DNA of 64,000 bases from Streptosporangium oxazolinicum (GCF_039537505.1 NZ_BAABAQ010000001.1:310001-374000), one strand, 5' to 3'; counted from the stretch's first letter, positions 51,603-60,675 are shown. Notes: a model not told the origin generated them from the sequence alone. Numbers and translations: made by a program.

Positions 51603-52154
51603 GTGGCGAGGCCGTCCGACACCAAGGCACGCATCCAGGCGGTCGCGAGGGAACTGTTCGCCGAGAGGGGCGTGCAGCAGACGAGCCTGCGCGACATCGC
51701 CGACCGGCTCGGGATCACCAAACCCGCGCTCTACTACCACTTCACCTCGCGGGAGGACCTGCTCCGCAGCATCGTCCAGCCACTGATCGACGACGTCGAC
51801 GCCTTCCTGGCCGACACCGAGGCGAACGCCCCGCAGAGCCCTCGCGATCTCCTCCAGGGCTACTTCGACATCACCTTCCGGCATCGGGAGGTGACGGTGA
51901 TGGTGGTACGCGACCTGTCCACCCTGGCCCACCTCGACCTGGGGCCCCGCATGGGCCACTGGCGACGGCGGCTCATCACCCTGCTGCTCGGCCCGGATCC
52001 GGACCTGGCCGCCCGCGCTCGCGCGGTCGTGGCCATCGGCGGGCTCTCGGACTGCACCGTGGAGTTCGCCGACGTACCGGCCACGACGCTCGGCCCTCCG
52101 GCGGTGGCCGCCGCGCTGGCGGCGCTCGGCGCCGACCTGCCTGCGGCAGGGTGA
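51603..52154 (+). CDS. TetR-family regulator
   Basis: 183 aa from GTG at 51603, with AGGAGAG 10 bases upstream; the longer open frame lacks a start signal. Helix-turn-helix: RELFAERGVQQTSLRDIADR then LGITKPALYYHF. It is the probable repressor of the divergent monooxygenase gene through the operator pair. Confidence 0.92.
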   Translation: MARPSDTKARIQAVARELFAERGVQQTSLRDIADRLGITKPALYYHFTSREDLLRSIVQPLIDDVDAFLADTEANAPQSPRDLLQGYFDITFRHREVTVMVVRDLSTLAHLDLGPRMGHWRRRLITLLLGPDPDLAARARAVVAIGGLSDCTVEFADVPATTLGPPAVAAALAALGADLPAAG

Positions 52155-52525
52155 GCCGCGCGGCAGGCGAACCCGCCGACGTGAGGGGGTGGCCTCTCCA
52201 TCAGACGAACCTCGGCGAGGAGATCGGGGCCGCGACCGACATCCGAACGCGGCACGCGCCCGCGTCCCACACCGAGGACACCGGGAGCGGTGGAGGTCCC
52301 GGAGGGGCGGCACACTCCCGTACGGAACCTCACGTCTTCTCACGTCTCCGCCCGCGGCGGCGATCCGGGGCACGTGGGGCGGCCGGTTCGCACCCCGCCA
52401 CCCGCCAGATGGGACGAAAACTCGCAAGTACACTGTAATTCCCCCGCCGAGGCGACCAGAGCTCCATAACTGGTAAGACGGGGGGAACGCCCGCCCTGTG
52501 AACTGCGGGTCTAAGGAGTCTTTCC
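52155..52525. other. Upstream region of split-STAS gene
   Basis: 371 bp with promoter activity presumed. AAGGAG at about 52514 is the ribosome site of the next gene. No other gene or strong dyad seen. Confidence 0.45.
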
Positions 52526-53473
52526 ATGCCACCCGAAGGTGTGAACACGCTCTCGATATCGGCCGACGTGCGCGGAAGCGCCATCGTGGTCCGGGTTGTC
52601 GGCGAGCTCGACTACGACTGCGCACCGATCTTCCGGAGGGAGCTCTCCCGGGCCTGGGACATGGGCACCGGCGCCCCGTCCGCCGAGCTTCCAGCGCCTT
52701 CCTCGCCCGGCTCTCCCCCCGGACTTCCGGCGCCCCCCTCGCTCGACTCGCCCCCCGAGTTCCCGGCGCCCCCCTCGCTCGGCCCATCACTCGATTTCCC
52801 GGTGTCCCCTGCGCTCGACTCGCCACCCGCGCTTCCGGGACTTTCCGCACCGCTACTCTCCGGCCCGTCACCGCTTCTCCCGGAGACGCCGTTTCTCTCG
52901 GACGTCTCGATGATCTCGGGAAACCCGTTGACCTCGGACATCCTGCCGACCTCGAGAAGCCCGCTCCCCCCGGGGCCGCCGTCGCCGCTGTCCCCCGAGC
53001 CCCCTTCGCCGTTCTTTCCCGGCAGCCCGCCTCCCCCCGCCCCGGGAAGTCCGCCGCCGCTCTTCCCCGATGGCCCCTCCCCTCTCTCCCCGGATAGACC
53101 GCCACCGGACAGGCCTACATCGGACGGAGCAGCATCGGACGGGCAGGCACCGATCTCCACGATGACTTCTCCGTCGCCCCGGACCCCCTCCCCCCCTGAC
53201 GCGTCCCCGGCCGAGGCCGCACCCTGGCTCATCCTCGACCTGGAGGGGCTCACCTTCTGCGACTCCACCGGGCTCGCGGAGTTGCTGTGGATCCTGCGCA
53301 GGAGCCAGGAGACGCGAACCCGCCTGGTGGTGGCCGGAGCGAGCCGGACGTTGCGCCACATGATGGCCACCACCGGGCTCCTGGCCTACTTCGCGATGGC
53401 CGCCTCCGTGGAGGCCGCCCTTGTGGGGGAAACCCCCGCGGAGAAGAAGTTCAGGACGGTGGAAGGGCACTGA
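52526..53473 (+). CDS. STAS protein split by a roughly 180-residue Pro/Ser-rich insert
   Basis: 315 aa. Residues 1-47 are the first part of a STAS domain (IVVRVVGELDYDCAPIFRRE). Residues about 48-230 are Pro, Ser and Leu-rich low complexity. Residues about 230-305 resume the STAS fold with PWLILDLEGLTFCDSTGLAE and RLVVAGASRTLRHMM. The phosphorylatable Ser of DSTG (about 247) is kept. STAS proteins are normally about 110 aa. It may act as an anti-sigma antagonist; the insert would project from the loop before strand 3. Confidence 0.85.
   Translation: MPPEGVNTLSISADVRGSAIVVRVVGELDYDCAPIFRRELSRAWDMGTGAPSAELPAPSSPGSPPGLPAPPSLDSPPEFPAPPSLGPSLDFPVSPALDSPPALPGLSAPLLSGPSPLLPETPFLSDVSMISGNPLTSDILPTSRSPLPPGPPSPLSPEPPSPFFPGSPPPPAPGSPPPLFPDGPSPLSPDRPPPDRPTSDGAASDGQAPISTMTSPSPRTPSPPDASPAEAAPWLILDLEGLTFCDSTGLAELLWILRRSQETRTRLVVAGASRTLRHMMATTGLLAYFAMAASVEAALVGETPAEKKFRTVEGH
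52688..52831 (+). repeat. 36-nt in-frame repeat in the STAS insert
   Basis: Four units of 36 nt (52688-52723, 52724-52759, 52760-52795, 52796-52831), each encoding 12 residues of the type LPAPPSLDSPPE. They show how the insert grew. Confidence 0.85.
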
Positions 53474-53615
53474 CGCGCGGATGGACGACGGCCCCGCGAG
53501 ACAGACTTCCGTAGAAGTCTGAGACGTATGTCGTTAAAACGCACTCATTCACCTGACAAGTGGGTCAATATCTTCTTACGGGAAAATCCACTATCCGGCG
53601 AAAGTGGGGGTCCCG

Positions 53616-54320
53616 ATGCGGAGGATGTCGCCGCGGACGGCCGCGGAAGCACTACCCGAGAACCTTGACGGGCTGCCGGTCAAACCCGGGGAATTCCTCG
53701 CCCTCGTGTCCGTGGACTTCACCGGGACGTACCAGGTCTACCTGGCGGCCAAGGACGAGCGCATCAAGATGACCCGGCTGTCCATGAGCCTGCTCGCCGC
53801 CCCGTTCGCCGCCGCGGTCGCGCTGGCCAGCGCGAAGGTGGTCAGCCCGCAGATGCTGACCACCTGGCACAGCGTGCCCTGGCACCTGTTCGCGATGGTC
53901 GCCGCGTTCGGGCTGCTCAGCGTGCTGCCCTTCCTCCGGCTGATCGAGGCGGTCAACGCGCACATGAGGACCGCGCGGGCGCTCAACAATTTCCGCCTGC
54001 TCTACGCGGTCCATCTCAAGGACCAGTTCGCGGCCCTCGGCTGGACTCCCAACCTGCCGGTGGATCCCCGCTATCCGGAGACGTACGCGCCGATGGCCTG
54101 GCCGGGGATCAACGTGATGATGCTGGCCCTGGTCAACAGTTCCTACATCGCGGTCGGCGTGCTCGGGATGATCGGGGCGGCACCGGCCGTGGCCCTGCTC
54201 CTGGTGGTCATCGGCCTGCTCGCACTGGTCCACTATTTCGTCTACTACGTCCGCGCCAATGTCTCCCGGCAACGCCGGCTCCCACACAATCCCTTCCATT
54301 TCCCCAACGTGGAGACCTGA
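53616..54320 (+). CDS. Four-helix membrane protein coupled to TS-like enzyme
   Basis: 234 aa from ATG at 53616; GTG at 53604 is possible. Helices at about residues 55-75, 85-108, 165-185 and 190-212. The N-terminal 45 residues include LVSVDFTGTYQVYLAAKDER. The stop (TGA 54318-54320) abuts the ATG of the next gene, so the two are coupled. No family recognised. The tight link with a soluble enzyme suggests an anchor, effector or transporter for it. Confidence 0.7.
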   Translation: MRRMSPRTAAEALPENLDGLPVKPGEFLALVSVDFTGTYQVYLAAKDERIKMTRLSMSLLAAPFAAAVALASAKVVSPQMLTTWHSVPWHLFAMVAAFGLLSVLPFLRLIEAVNAHMRTARALNNFRLLYAVHLKDQFAALGWTPNLPVDPRYPETYAPMAWPGINVMMLALVNSSYIAVGVLGMIGAAPAVALLLVVIGLLALVHYFVYYVRANVSRQRRLPHNPFHFPNVET

Positions 54321-55004
54321 ATGTCCGACCTCCTCAGATTCGCGTCTTGTGGGGAGACGTGGATCTGGCTGATGCGACACGTGACACACAACGGCGGGCC
54401 CGCCCTGGACGACCGCGGCCCGATCATCGAGGCACCGGCGGTGCTGTTCGAGGTCACCGGCCTGGCCTGGGACGATCCGGTCCTGAAATGCTACGGCGAC
54501 GCCGGGAAGATCCCGCTGTACTCCAGCAAGTTCAGCGAGCGGTCGATCGTCCCGCCGTTCAAGTACAGCTACGGAGGGCGGCTCCGTCAGTTTCTCGGCG
54601 TCGACCAGCTCGGCTGGGTCGCCGACGTGCTGCGCGCTAAGCCGTACACCAAGAGCGGCTGGATCTCGCTGACCGCTCCCGGTGAGCCTCCCGACGCGGT
54701 GCCCTGCCTGACCAGCCTCGCCTTCAGGCTCCGTGCCGGGCGGCTGGTCATGACCGCCGCCTTCCGATCGCAGAACGTGTTCACGTCCTATCTGAACTAC
54801 GTACCGCTGCGCGGCATCCAGAGCGAGGTGGCGGACGACCTCATGGTGGGCTGCGGATCGATGAGGATCTTCGTCGACGTACCGCACATCTACACCGCGG
54901 ACGAGGCGACGGTCGGAGAGATCCTCCAGCTGTCGGAGCGCGACGGGCCCGGCGAGGGAGAGGCGGTACCGGGCCCCGATCATCGGATCTGCCCCATCCC
55001 CTGA
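54321..55004 (+). CDS. Thymidylate-synthase-fold enzyme
   Basis: 227 aa. It aligns by eye with the TS family. WLMRHVTHNGGPALDDRGP matches the N-terminal LM-HV...DR segment. VPCLTSLAFRLRAGRLVMTA matches the catalytic-Cys segment (PC). AAFRSQNVFTSYLNY matches RSxDxF with Asn for Asp. FVDVPHIYTADE matches the HxY segment. It is shorter than bacterial ThyA (about 264 aa). The Cys implies methylation or hydroxymethylation of a pyrimidine nucleotide, or a relative of that reaction. The last residues lie at the edge of a 114-bp duplication. Confidence 0.75.
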   Translation: MSDLLRFASCGETWIWLMRHVTHNGGPALDDRGPIIEAPAVLFEVTGLAWDDPVLKCYGDAGKIPLYSSKFSERSIVPPFKYSYGGRLRQFLGVDQLGWVADVLRAKPYTKSGWISLTAPGEPPDAVPCLTSLAFRLRAGRLVMTAAFRSQNVFTSYLNYVPLRGIQSEVADDLMVGCGSMRIFVDVPHIYTADEATVGEILQLSERDGPGEGEAVPGPDHRICPIP

Positions 55005-55114
55005 CCGTCCCCGGCGAGCCTCCCGACGCGGTGCCCTGCCTGACCAGCCTCGCCTTCAGGCTCCGCGCCGGGCGGCTGGTCATGACCGCCGCCTTCCGAT
55101 CGCAGAACGTGTTC
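55001..55114 (+). repeat. 114-bp duplicated fragment of the TS-like gene
   Basis: Matches 54669-54782 with about four mismatches, offset by 332 bp. It begins at the TS-like stop codon and contains the catalytic PC segment out of context. Confidence 0.92.
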
Positions 55115-55119
55115 TGCTC

Positions 55120-55386
55120 TTACTGGGACTGAAGGATTCGGCGCATGTCCGCCATGAACCCCGCCGCGAGTTCTTCGGCTCGCTCCTGGGCGGACTCTCG
55201 GGCTTTGAAGCCCCGCTCTACCCCGAGCAGGCCCCGAGGGCCGGGGAGGAGGAACGTCAGCTCCCACTCCCGCATGGTCGCAACGGTCGAGCCGGGGGCG
55301 ACGGTGGCAACGCGCCGACCGGCGAGGAAGCCGAACCGCATGTCACCGGCGATCTGGGACCTGTCCCAGGTAAGCAAGCTAGTCAC
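55120..55386 (-). CDS. Small hypothetical protein next to HATPase gene
   Basis: 88 aa from ATG at 55386; it overlaps the upstream HATPase gene by 8 bases. It contains a beta-rich half (EWELTFLLPGPRG) and a helical, Ala/Glu-rich C-terminus. No family recognised. Its stop is 5 bp from the duplicated TS fragment. It may be a partner of the HATPase or XRE protein. Confidence 0.6.
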   Translation of the reverse strand: MTSLLTWDRSQIAGDMRFGFLAGRRVATVAPGSTVATMREWELTFLLPGPRGLLGVERGFKARESAQERAEELAAGFMADMRRILQSQ

Positions 55387-55834
55387 CCTTCCCCCTCTCG
55401 ATCATGGCCCAGACGGCCCGCCCGCCGGTATAGAGCTTGCGTACCCCCCACATGACCGAGAGTCGGTCTACCAGGAAGAGTCCGCGACCGGAGTCGGCGT
55501 CCTCGGAGGGCTGGCGAGGCATCGGGACCGTAGGAGCACCGGCGTCTATCACCTCGACCCGGACCATCGGCCCGGCGTCCGAGATCATGAGGATTACGGT
55601 TCCGTTGGGGTGCCCGCTGGCGGTGTGTCGGACGGCGTTCGTTACAAGTTCGCTGATGATCAGCACGCAATCGTCAACCGGGACGCCTTCGGACTCCAGA
55701 ACGGCCGCCGCGCACTGACGGGCGATCGTCACACTCCGGTCCTGGCCTCGCAGGGTGATCGTTCCTAGCAGCTCCACGGTTTGGCCTGCCTGTTCTCGGA
55801 AGATGTAACAGACTGTACTCACCACATAATGCAT
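55379..55834 (-). CDS. HATPase anti-sigma-type serine kinase-like protein
   Basis: 151 aa. GHKL ATPase boxes: ISELVTNAVRHTASG (N box), VEVIDAGAP (G1) and DSGRGLFLVDRLSVMWG (G2). It belongs to the SpoIIAB/RsbW-like group common in actinomycetes. It is divergent from an XRE/DUF5753 gene, the usual BldD-independent developmental module with DUF397. It could phosphorylate STAS proteins, such as the one at 52526; that is not shown. Confidence 0.9.
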   Translation of the reverse strand: MHYVVSTVCYIFREQAGQTVELLGTITLRGQDRSVTIARQCAAAVLESEGVPVDDCVLIISELVTNAVRHTASGHPNGTVILMISDAGPMVRVEVIDAGAPTVPMPRQPSEDADSGRGLFLVDRLSVMWGVRKLYTGGRAVWAMIERGKGD

Positions 55835-55902
55835 CCGAGAGTATGTGAACGCAATCTATTGCGAATGTTTCCTTCGGCGCCCGCCGCGCTACGCTTGCTG
55901 TC

Positions 55903-56760
55903 ATGACTCCGCGGAGACCGGCCCCAACGATCCGACTTCGTCGGCTCGCCATGGAGGTAGAGCAGCTCAGGAAGCGTAAGGGGCTATCAAGGGACCAGGT
56001 CGAGCAGGCGACCGGGATCAACAAGGCGACCTTGTACCGCATCGAAACGGCCCAAGCCCGCCCGCAGATGCGAACGTTCGTCGCACTGCTTGACGCGTAC
56101 GACGTCACCGGGGAGCATCGAGAGGGCTTGATCAACACCCTGAAGGCCACAAGGGTGACCGGGGAGGAGGGCTGGCTACAGGTCCAAGAGAACTTGCCAG
56201 GACAGTACGCCACGTATATCGGGTTCGAATCCGAAGCAATTCGGATCTGCGATTACGAATCCTCTTTTGTTCCCGGCCTGCTTCAAACGGAAGCGTACGC
56301 GCGAACCGTCATATCCGCCGGACGGCTGGAGCTGTCAGCGTCGGAGGTGGAAGATCGCGTATCGGCTCGCATGGCTCGCCAACGATCAAGACCAAGTCAT
56401 CAGCTAGTCAGTGCAGTGATCGACGAAGCGGTTCTGTGTCGCCGCGTTGGTCCTCCAGAGATCATGCAGGAGCAGCTTCAGCGCTTGCTAGACGAGAGTG
56501 AAAAGCCAAGCGTCAGCTTACAAGTGATCCCTTTTGATGTCGGCGTGCATCCGGGGATGCAAGGGGCGTTTGCAATCCTTCAGTTCGATCCTACCGTCTC
56601 GGATATTGTCTACATCGAAGCCATCACCGCCGATCTTTTCCTTGACGGAGAATCGGAAGTGAGGCGTTACAATGAAATATTTGATCGGCTTCAAGGTCTC
56701 GCGGTCAGCCCAGAGGCGACTCGCGACAGGCTAGCTCAAGCCCTCACGGACCTGAAGTAA
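55903..56760 (+). CDS. XRE regulator with DUF5753 (Scr1-type) domain
   Basis: 285 aa. Helix-turn-helix at about residues 18-70 (QLRKRKGLSRDQVEQATGIN). The DUF5753 part has YESSFVPGLLQTEAYARTVI and VSLQVIPFDVGVHPGMQGAF. This family pairs with DUF397 proteins (WhiJ-like systems) and affects development or antibiotic production in Streptomyces. It starts divergently from the HATPase gene. Confidence 0.93.
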   Translation: MTPRRPAPTIRLRRLAMEVEQLRKRKGLSRDQVEQATGINKATLYRIETAQARPQMRTFVALLDAYDVTGEHREGLINTLKATRVTGEEGWLQVQENLPGQYATYIGFESEAIRICDYESSFVPGLLQTEAYARTVISAGRLELSASEVEDRVSARMARQRSRPSHQLVSAVIDEAVLCRRVGPPEIMQEQLQRLLDESEKPSVSLQVIPFDVGVHPGMQGAFAILQFDPTVSDIVYIEAITADLFLDGESEVRRYNEIFDRLQGLAVSPEATRDRLAQALTDLK

Positions 56761-56774
56761 CGGAAGGAATCGGG

Positions 56775-56969
56775 ATGTACGATCTTGATCGCGCCGAGTG
56801 GCGCACGAGTAGCCTGAGCGGCCAAAACGGTCAGTGCGTCGAGGTTGCAACCAACCTGCCAGGTGTGGTTGCGGTCAGGGACAGCAAGGACCGTGCCGGA
56901 GGTACTCTGATGTTCGCTCCCGAAGTGTGGGCCGACTTTACCGGCGCCATCCGCAACGGGGACATCTAG
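56775..56969 (+). CDS. DUF397 protein
   Basis: 64 aa, 14 bp after the XRE gene. The DUF397 pattern is WRTSSLSGQNGQCVEVATNL and VAVRDSKDRAGGTLMFAPEV. It is the small partner (antitoxin-like or toxin-like, debated) of DUF5753 regulators. An intrinsic terminator follows. Confidence 0.93.
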   Translation: MYDLDRAEWRTSSLSGQNGQCVEVATNLPGVVAVRDSKDRAGGTLMFAPEVWADFTGAIRNGDI

Positions 56970-56983
56970 CAGGATCCAAGAAG

Positions 56984-57013
56984 CCCGCCACCCTTTAGGG
57001 GGTGGCGGGTTTT
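56984..57013 (+). terminator. Intrinsic terminator after DUF397 gene
   Basis: CCCGCCACCC (56984-56993) pairs with 57000-57009 around a 6-nt loop, followed by TTTTCTTG. Confidence 0.9.
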
Positions 57014-57239
57014 CTTGTTGAGGCCGCAGGCTCCACCAGCACCCAAGCGACGGTCCGGGTATCGGTGATATTTCCAGTCAGGCCGTTGACGCTAGAGACG
57101 TGAAAAGAAATTCAAATTCCTTGTTGGTATTCGCCGCGAGACTTGCCCGCGAGGGACTTCTGGCCAACGCCCATACCGAAGGGCCCGGCGCCCCCGCTGG
57201 TCCACCCGGCCACCCCGGGCACGGCCGTGATCCCGGACC

Positions 57240-59483
57240 TCACCTGAAACGGCGCAACCGCAGGCTGTTGCTGACCACGAACACCGAGGAGAGCGCCATC
57301 GCGCCCCCGGCGATCATCGGGGTGAGCAGCCCGAACGCGGCCAGCGGGATGGCGGCGACGTTGTAGGCGAAGGCCCAGAACAGGTTGCCCCTGATGACGC
57401 TCAACGTACGGCGGGACAGCCTGATCGCGTCGGCGGCGACCCGCAGGTCACCCCGGACCAGGGTGAGGTCGGAGGCCTCGATCGCGACGTCGGTGCCGGT
57501 GCCCATCGCCATGCCGAGATCGGCCTGGGCGAGCGCGGCGGCGTCGTTGACCCCATCGCCGATCATGGCCACGGTACGGCCCTCGGACTGGAGCCGCTTG
57601 ACGACCTCCACCTTGTCGGCGGGCAGCACGTCGGCGACCACGTCCTCGATGCCGACGGCCTCGGCGACCGTACGGGCCACCGTCTCGTTGTCGCCGGTCA
57701 GCAGGATCGGGCGCAGGCCGAGCGCGCGCAGCGCGGCGACCGCGTCGGCAGAGGTGGGCTTGATCGCGTCGGCGACGGTGAGCACCGCGCGGGCCTTCCC
57801 GTCCCAGCCGACCGCGACGGCCGTCTCCCCGCGCGCCCGCGCCCGTTCCAGCTCCTCCTCCAGCTCGGACGGCAGGTGCTGCGACCAGTCGGCGAGCAGC
57901 CGGGGCCGCCCGACGAGGACGGCGTGCCCGTCGACGACGCCCTGGACGCCGAGACCCTCGACGTTCGCGAAGTCCTCGACCTCGGCGGTGGAGTTCGCCG
58001 CGCGGGCCACGGCGCGAGCCACGGGGTGCTCGGAGGCGGACTCCAGCGCCCCGGCCAGCCGGAGCACCTCCTCGCGCTCCTCACCGGCGGCGGGGAAGAC
58101 GTCCTTGAGGGTCATCGTGCCCGACGTCACGGTGCCGGTCTTGTCCAGGATCACGGTGTCGATGCCGTGGGTCGACTCCAGCGCCTCCGGGCCCTTGATC
58201 AGGATTCCCAGCTGGGCGCCCCGGCCGGTGCCGACCAGCAGCGCGGTCGGCGTGGCGAGCCCCAGGGCGCAGGGGCAGGCGATGATCAGTACCGCCACGG
58301 CGGCGGTGAAGGCCGCGGCGACACCGGAACCGGTACCGAGCCAGAAGCCGAGGGTGGCCACGGACAGCGCGATCACGATCGGCACGAACACCGCGGAGAT
58401 CCGGTCGGCCAGCCGCTGCACGGCGGCCTTGCCGTTCTGCGCGTCCTCCACCAGCCTGGCCATCTGGGCGAGCTGGGTGTCCGAGCCGACCCGGGTGGCC
58501 CTGACCACGAGCCGTCCCCCGGCGTTCACGGTGGCGCCGACCACCGCGTCCCCCGGCCGCACCTCGACGGGAACCGACTCGCCGGTCAGCATGGACGCGT
58601 CCACGGCCGAGGAGCCCTCCTCGACCACGCCGTCCGTCGCGATCTTCTCCCCCGGCCGTACGAGGAAGAGGTCACCCGTCTTGAGCCGGTCGACCGGGAC
58701 GAGTTCCCCGGAGGCCAGCGTGACCTCCTTGGCGCCCATCGACAGCAGCGCGCGGAGCGCGGCACCGGCGCGGCGCTTGGAGCGGGCCTCGAAGTAGCGG
58801 CCCGCGAGGATGAAGGTGATCACCCCTGCGGCGGCCTCGAAGTAGATGTTTCCCGAGCCGTCGCTCCTGGACAGGGTGAACTCGAAGCCGTGCCGCATGC
58901 CCGGCATGCCCGCCGTGCCGAAGAACAGGGCCCAGAACGACCAGGCGAAGGCGGCGATCGTCCCCAGCGAGACCAGCGTGTCCATGGTCGCGGCGCCGTG
59001 CCGCAGGTTGGTCCAGGCCGCCCGGTGGAAGGGCCACCCACCGTAGAGCACGACGGGACCGGCCAGGGCCAGGGAGAGCCACTGCCAGTTGTCGAACTGC
59101 AGCGCCGGGATCATCGCCATCGCGACGACCGGCACCGACAGCACGGCGGAGATGGCCAGGCGCTGCCTGAGCGGGGCGAGCCCGTCAGGCTCTCCCTCCT
59201 CCCCGTCCCCGGCCGTCCCCTCCGTCCCTGCGGACGCCGGTGGCGCGGGCAGTTCGGCGGTGTATCCGGCCTTCTCCACCTCCGCGACCAGGTCGTCGGG
59301 GGTGACCTCGGCGGGGTAGGCGACCTTCGCCTTCTCGGTGGCGTAGTTGACGGTCGCGATCACGCCGTCCAGCTTGTTGAGCTTGCGTTCGATGCGGGCC
59401 GCGCAGGAGGCGCAGGTCATGCCGCCGATGGCGAGTTCGATCTCGCCGTGGGCGGGCGCTTCGCCGGTGGTCATGGACGTCAC
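57240..59483 (-). CDS. copA: Copper-exporting P1B-type ATPase
   Basis: 747 aa from GTG at 59483, which has GGAGAGG 3-4 bases upstream; ATG at 59474 is an alternative. One N-terminal metal domain with GMTCASC (Cys24, Cys27). Membrane CPC motif in IIACPCALGLATP near residue 402, phosphorylation site DKTGT near 445, SEHPVA, and GDGVND near 641. It exports Cu(I). CsoR-like palindromes precede it and the upstream gene. Confidence 0.95.
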   Translation of the reverse strand: MTSMTTGEAPAHGEIELAIGGMTCASCAARIERKLNKLDGVIATVNYATEKAKVAYPAEVTPDDLVAEVEKAGYTAELPAPPASAGTEGTAGDGEEGEPDGLAPLRQRLAISAVLSVPVVAMAMIPALQFDNWQWLSLALAGPVVLYGGWPFHRAAWTNLRHGAATMDTLVSLGTIAAFAWSFWALFFGTAGMPGMRHGFEFTLSRSDGSGNIYFEAAAGVITFILAGRYFEARSKRRAGAALRALLSMGAKEVTLASGELVPVDRLKTGDLFLVRPGEKIATDGVVEEGSSAVDASMLTGESVPVEVRPGDAVVGATVNAGGRLVVRATRVGSDTQLAQMARLVEDAQNGKAAVQRLADRISAVFVPIVIALSVATLGFWLGTGSGVAAAFTAAVAVLIIACPCALGLATPTALLVGTGRGAQLGILIKGPEALESTHGIDTVILDKTGTVTSGTMTLKDVFPAAGEEREEVLRLAGALESASEHPVARAVARAANSTAEVEDFANVEGLGVQGVVDGHAVLVGRPRLLADWSQHLPSELEEELERARARGETAVAVGWDGKARAVLTVADAIKPTSADAVAALRALGLRPILLTGDNETVARTVAEAVGIEDVVADVLPADKVEVVKRLQSEGRTVAMIGDGVNDAAALAQADLGMAMGTGTDVAIEASDLTLVRGDLRVAADAIRLSRRTLSVIRGNLFWAFAYNVAAIPLAAFGLLTPMIAGGAMALSSVFVVSNSLRLRRFR

Positions 59484-59639
59484 GGCCTCTCCTCGTACCT
59501 TGCCTCGTATCTTGTCCGTCGTCGTGCGCGGCCCGGTGCCGCCGCCTGGGAGTGAACCCGGCTCCCGGTCCGGCACGAGATGGCGTCGCCGCGGCAGGTG
59601 TGCCCAGGCATGTGTCTCTCCTCGTTATGAGAACGCATA

Positions 59640-59652
59640 ACCCCTACGGGGT
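59640..59652 (-). promoter_or_regulatory. CsoR-like palindrome upstream of copA
   Basis: ACCCC-TAC-GGGGT, in the gap between the His-rich gene and copA. Matches the GC-rich-core dyads bound by CsoR copper repressors. Confidence 0.6.
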
Positions 59653-59655
59653 ATT

Positions 59656-60657
59656 TCACGGCTGGTGGCTGTGCCCGTGGCCGTCCCCGGACGGCGCCGT
59701 GGCCCCGCCCCCCTCGGGATCCGGGCTCGTGGCGGCGGTGAACACGGCGGTACGCACGGTCCCGGCGTGCTTGAAGTCCAGGTAGAGGCCGTAGGTCCCC
59801 GCGCTCGGCACCTCGGCGTAGAAGGTGATGTCCGGACCGGGCACGGTGCGCCCGTCACCGGGCGCGCCGTCGGGGTGCACGTGCAGGTAGGCCAGGTCGC
59901 CGTCACGCAACGCGACCAGATGCCCGTACGCGGCCAGGTAGGGCTGGAGATCGGTGACCGGCTCGCCGTCCTTGGCGACCGAGAGGGTGAGCATGCTCGT
60001 ACGGCCCGGGATGAGGTCTCCCTTCAGGGAGACGGTGTAGTCGCCCACCTTCGCGGTCTCGGCCGGGACGGCGGGTGGCTCGGGCCGGTAGTCGCCCGCC
60101 ACCGACAGGTCCATGCCGAGTGTCAGGGGGCCCGCCCCCTCGGGGGCGAAGTCGGCGAACGCGCGGTACTCCCCCGCGGCGGGAAGCGTGAGCGGGACCG
60201 ACCACACCCCGCCTCCCAGCTGGGTGGGATGCAGGTGCTGGAAGCCCGTCAGGTCGCGGCGCACCACGATGAGGTGCAGCTTCTTGTCGTGCTGCGTGGT
60301 GAACCCGGTGACGGGAGAGCCGCCGGGGCCGATCACCGTGAAGCGGAAGTCGGTCCGCTCGCCCACCTTGACCTCGTCGGTCTCCGGCATGAGCATGTAT
60401 CCGCCCTGGGAGACCTGGAGCCCCGCGGGAACGGCCGGCGCCTTCGCGGCCGTCGCCTCCTGCCCGGCGCCCTGATGGGCGCCATGCCCCGCGCCATGCT
60501 CCGCGTCCTGCCCGGCGTCCTGGCCCGCGCCGCCCCCCTGAGGGCTCTCGGCCGCGGCGCCTCCGACCGGCCCTGCCACCCGGCCCGCCCCCAGAGCGCC
60601 GCCGAACACCACGGCCAGCACCAGCGCGTACGCACCCACCTTGATCGCGCCGTTCAT
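59656..60657 (-). CDS. Exported His-rich copper-operon protein
   Basis: 333 aa from ATG at 60657; ATG at 60666 is too close to GGAGAGG. A signal anchor (about residues 5-25) is followed by a Gly/Gln/His low-complexity region, then two beta-rich domains with HDKKLHLIVVRRDL, FQHLHPTQLG and YLHVHPDGAPGD, which are rich in potential metal ligands. The last residues are GHGHSHQP. It likely binds copper outside the cell. Family name unknown. Confidence 0.8.
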   Translation of the reverse strand: MNGAIKVGAYALVLAVVFGGALGAGRVAGPVGGAAAESPQGGGAGQDAGQDAEHGAGHGAHQGAGQEATAAKAPAVPAGLQVSQGGYMLMPETDEVKVGERTDFRFTVIGPGGSPVTGFTTQHDKKLHLIVVRRDLTGFQHLHPTQLGGGVWSVPLTLPAAGEYRAFADFAPEGAGPLTLGMDLSVAGDYRPEPPAVPAETAKVGDYTVSLKGDLIPGRTSMLTLSVAKDGEPVTDLQPYLAAYGHLVALRDGDLAYLHVHPDGAPGDGRTVPGPDITFYAEVPSAGTYGLYLDFKHAGTVRTAVFTAATSPDPEGGGATAPSGDGHGHSHQP

Positions 60658-60675
60658 CGTGATCATCCTCTCCTT

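Noticed and set aside
57876..59555. 559-codon plus-strand ORF opposite copA
   Set aside because: Antisense shadow. The minus strand encodes a complete P-type ATPase with all motifs.
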